Part shown: one piece after another, positions 6,152 to 6,738 of the stretch | Position numbering within the stretch: position 1 is the first letter of the stretch | Layout: each line of letters starts with the position of its first letter | DNA from: an uncultured bacterium | Lineage (GTDB): Bacteria; Bacteroidota; Bacteroidia; Sphingobacteriales; Sphingobacteriaceae | Assembly (NCBI GenBank): GCA_903958995.1 | Contig: CAJBVG010000081.1 | Coordinates: forward strand, 1-6,738 | DNA: 6,738 nt | Direction: 5' to 3' | Position numbers and translations under genes: made by a program | The notes under the pieces: generated by a model | Told to the model about the DNA's origin: nothing | What the model saw: only the letters and a program-made list of their open reading frames with translations | The model's database searches: none

Positions 6152-6738
6152 ATGAATAAACTTACCCATAAGATCTATATTTCGGTCATGGTTAGTATTG
6201 TAGTAATAGTAACCATTTATATAGGCTGGAAGGGGTATGCCTTTTATTCATTACCAATAGAGGAACGATTTTATCATCCAGATTATAATAATTTTAAACC
6301 ATCAGGTTTTTACGGACATGGTTTAGGAATAATAGGAACTTTCATTATCCTCTTTGGAGTAATCATATACATTGCTCGTAAACGCTATGGATTTATGGAG
6401 AAGTATTTACGTTTAAAATACTTACTCGAATTTCATATTTTCTTATGCACTTTAGGACCTATAATGATATTATTCCACACTACATTTAAGTTTGGTGGAA
6501 TAGTGTCAGTTGCATTTTGGAGTATGGTAGCCGTTGTACTAAGCGGTGTAATTGGTCGATTTATTTATACTCAAATACCAAGAACTATAGAAGGTAGAGA
6601 ACTTACTCTATCTGAAGTTAAAAATACACACGAAAATCTTATCGATAAATTAAAATCTTACGAACACCTTGGGATTTCTTTATCTGACTTCATTATAAGC
6701 GACGAAAGGAAATACAACTGGGGAATAAGAGGGTTTAT
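6152..6738 (+). CDS. Multi-pass membrane protein of unassigned function, possible heme-b protein (partial, 3' end outside window)
   Basis: The frame is open from ATG 6152 to the window end, giving 195 codons with no stop, so the protein is truncated only by the window. Four hydrophobic segments are visible, near residues 8-31, 57-75, 94-112 and 115-139. They are followed by a hydrophilic, probably cytosolic stretch (IPRTIEGRELTLSEV and onward) with helical character. His95 and His109 lie in the third segment at HxxxxxxxxxxxxxH spacing (13 residues between), which is typical of two heme ligands on one helix in b-type cytochromes. His42 and His56 have the same spacing, but His42 is in a polar loop. 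SGxxGHGLGIIGT (51-63) and FKFGGIVSVAFWSMVAVVLSG (112-132) look like strongly constrained motifs. I do not recognise a named family with confidence. A redox or electron-transfer role is a guess from the histidines. No clear Shine-Dalgarno is present; the start is supported by the 70-base gap after the reductase stop and by the first membrane segment following closely. Confidence 0.8.
   Translation, partial: MNKLTHKIYISVMVSIVVIVTIYIGWKGYAFYSLPIEERFYHPDYNNFKPSGFYGHGLGIIGTFIILFGVIIYIARKRYGFMEKYLRLKYLLEFHIFLCTLGPIMILFHTTFKFGGIVSVAFWSMVAVVLSGVIGRFIYTQIPRTIEGRELTLSEVKNTHENLIDKLKSYEHLGISLSDFIISDERKYNWGIRGF

Noticed and set aside
6194..6238. His42-X13-His56 as a second heme ligand pair in the last gene
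   Set aside because: The spacing equals that of His95/His109, but the stretch holding His42 (HPDYNNFKPSG) is polar and not a membrane helix, so this pair cannot be a same-helix di-heme pattern.

Overview
The window is 6.7 kb of AT-rich DNA that most likely comes from a member of the Bacteroidota. Several signs agree: the low GC; A/T-rich gene starts without clear Shine-Dalgarno sequences; an exact TAnnTTTG-type promoter element (4404-4411); and a TonB-dependent receptor with a carboxypeptidase-regulatory-like N-terminal domain and a signal peptide ending in S|Q. Genus cannot be read from this stretch. All genes lie on the + strand. I see no mobile element, CRISPR array, tRNA or rRNA.

Left part (1-2103): the 3' end of a respiratory (group 1) [NiFe] hydrogenase operon. 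It holds the C-terminal half of the large subunit with its proximal and distal metal ligands and a cleavable tail, then the membrane-anchoring cytochrome b subunit, then the maturation endopeptidase that removes that tail. The three genes are closely packed (gaps of 26 and 3 bases). Together they describe an H2-oxidising enzyme that passes electrons through a di-heme b anchor to the quinone pool, plus its dedicated last-step maturation factor. The small subunit and the start of the large subunit lie upstream of the window.

Middle part (2118-4358): a complete 746-residue TonB-dependent outer-membrane receptor starting 14 bases after the protease gene, with no visible promoter or terminator between. 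Its plug domain is unusually rich in histidine. Its place behind the hydrogenase genes suggests, but does not prove, uptake of the nickel (or another metal complex) that the hydrogenase needs. It is noticeably more AT-rich than the hydrogenase genes.

Right part (4359-6738): after a 76-base gap with a good Bacteroidota promoter element comes a 548-residue CoA-disulfide/polysulfide reductase fused to a C-terminal rhodanese domain, a sulfane-sulfur enzyme. After a short gap with a weak terminator-like hairpin, a further gene runs off the window end. It encodes a multi-helix membrane protein (195 residues visible) with a His-X13-His pair in a membrane segment, possibly a heme-b or other redox membrane protein. 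The whole window therefore reads as anaerobic or microaerobic respiratory metabolism: H2 oxidation, metal acquisition for it, reduced-sulfur handling, and an unassigned membrane protein.
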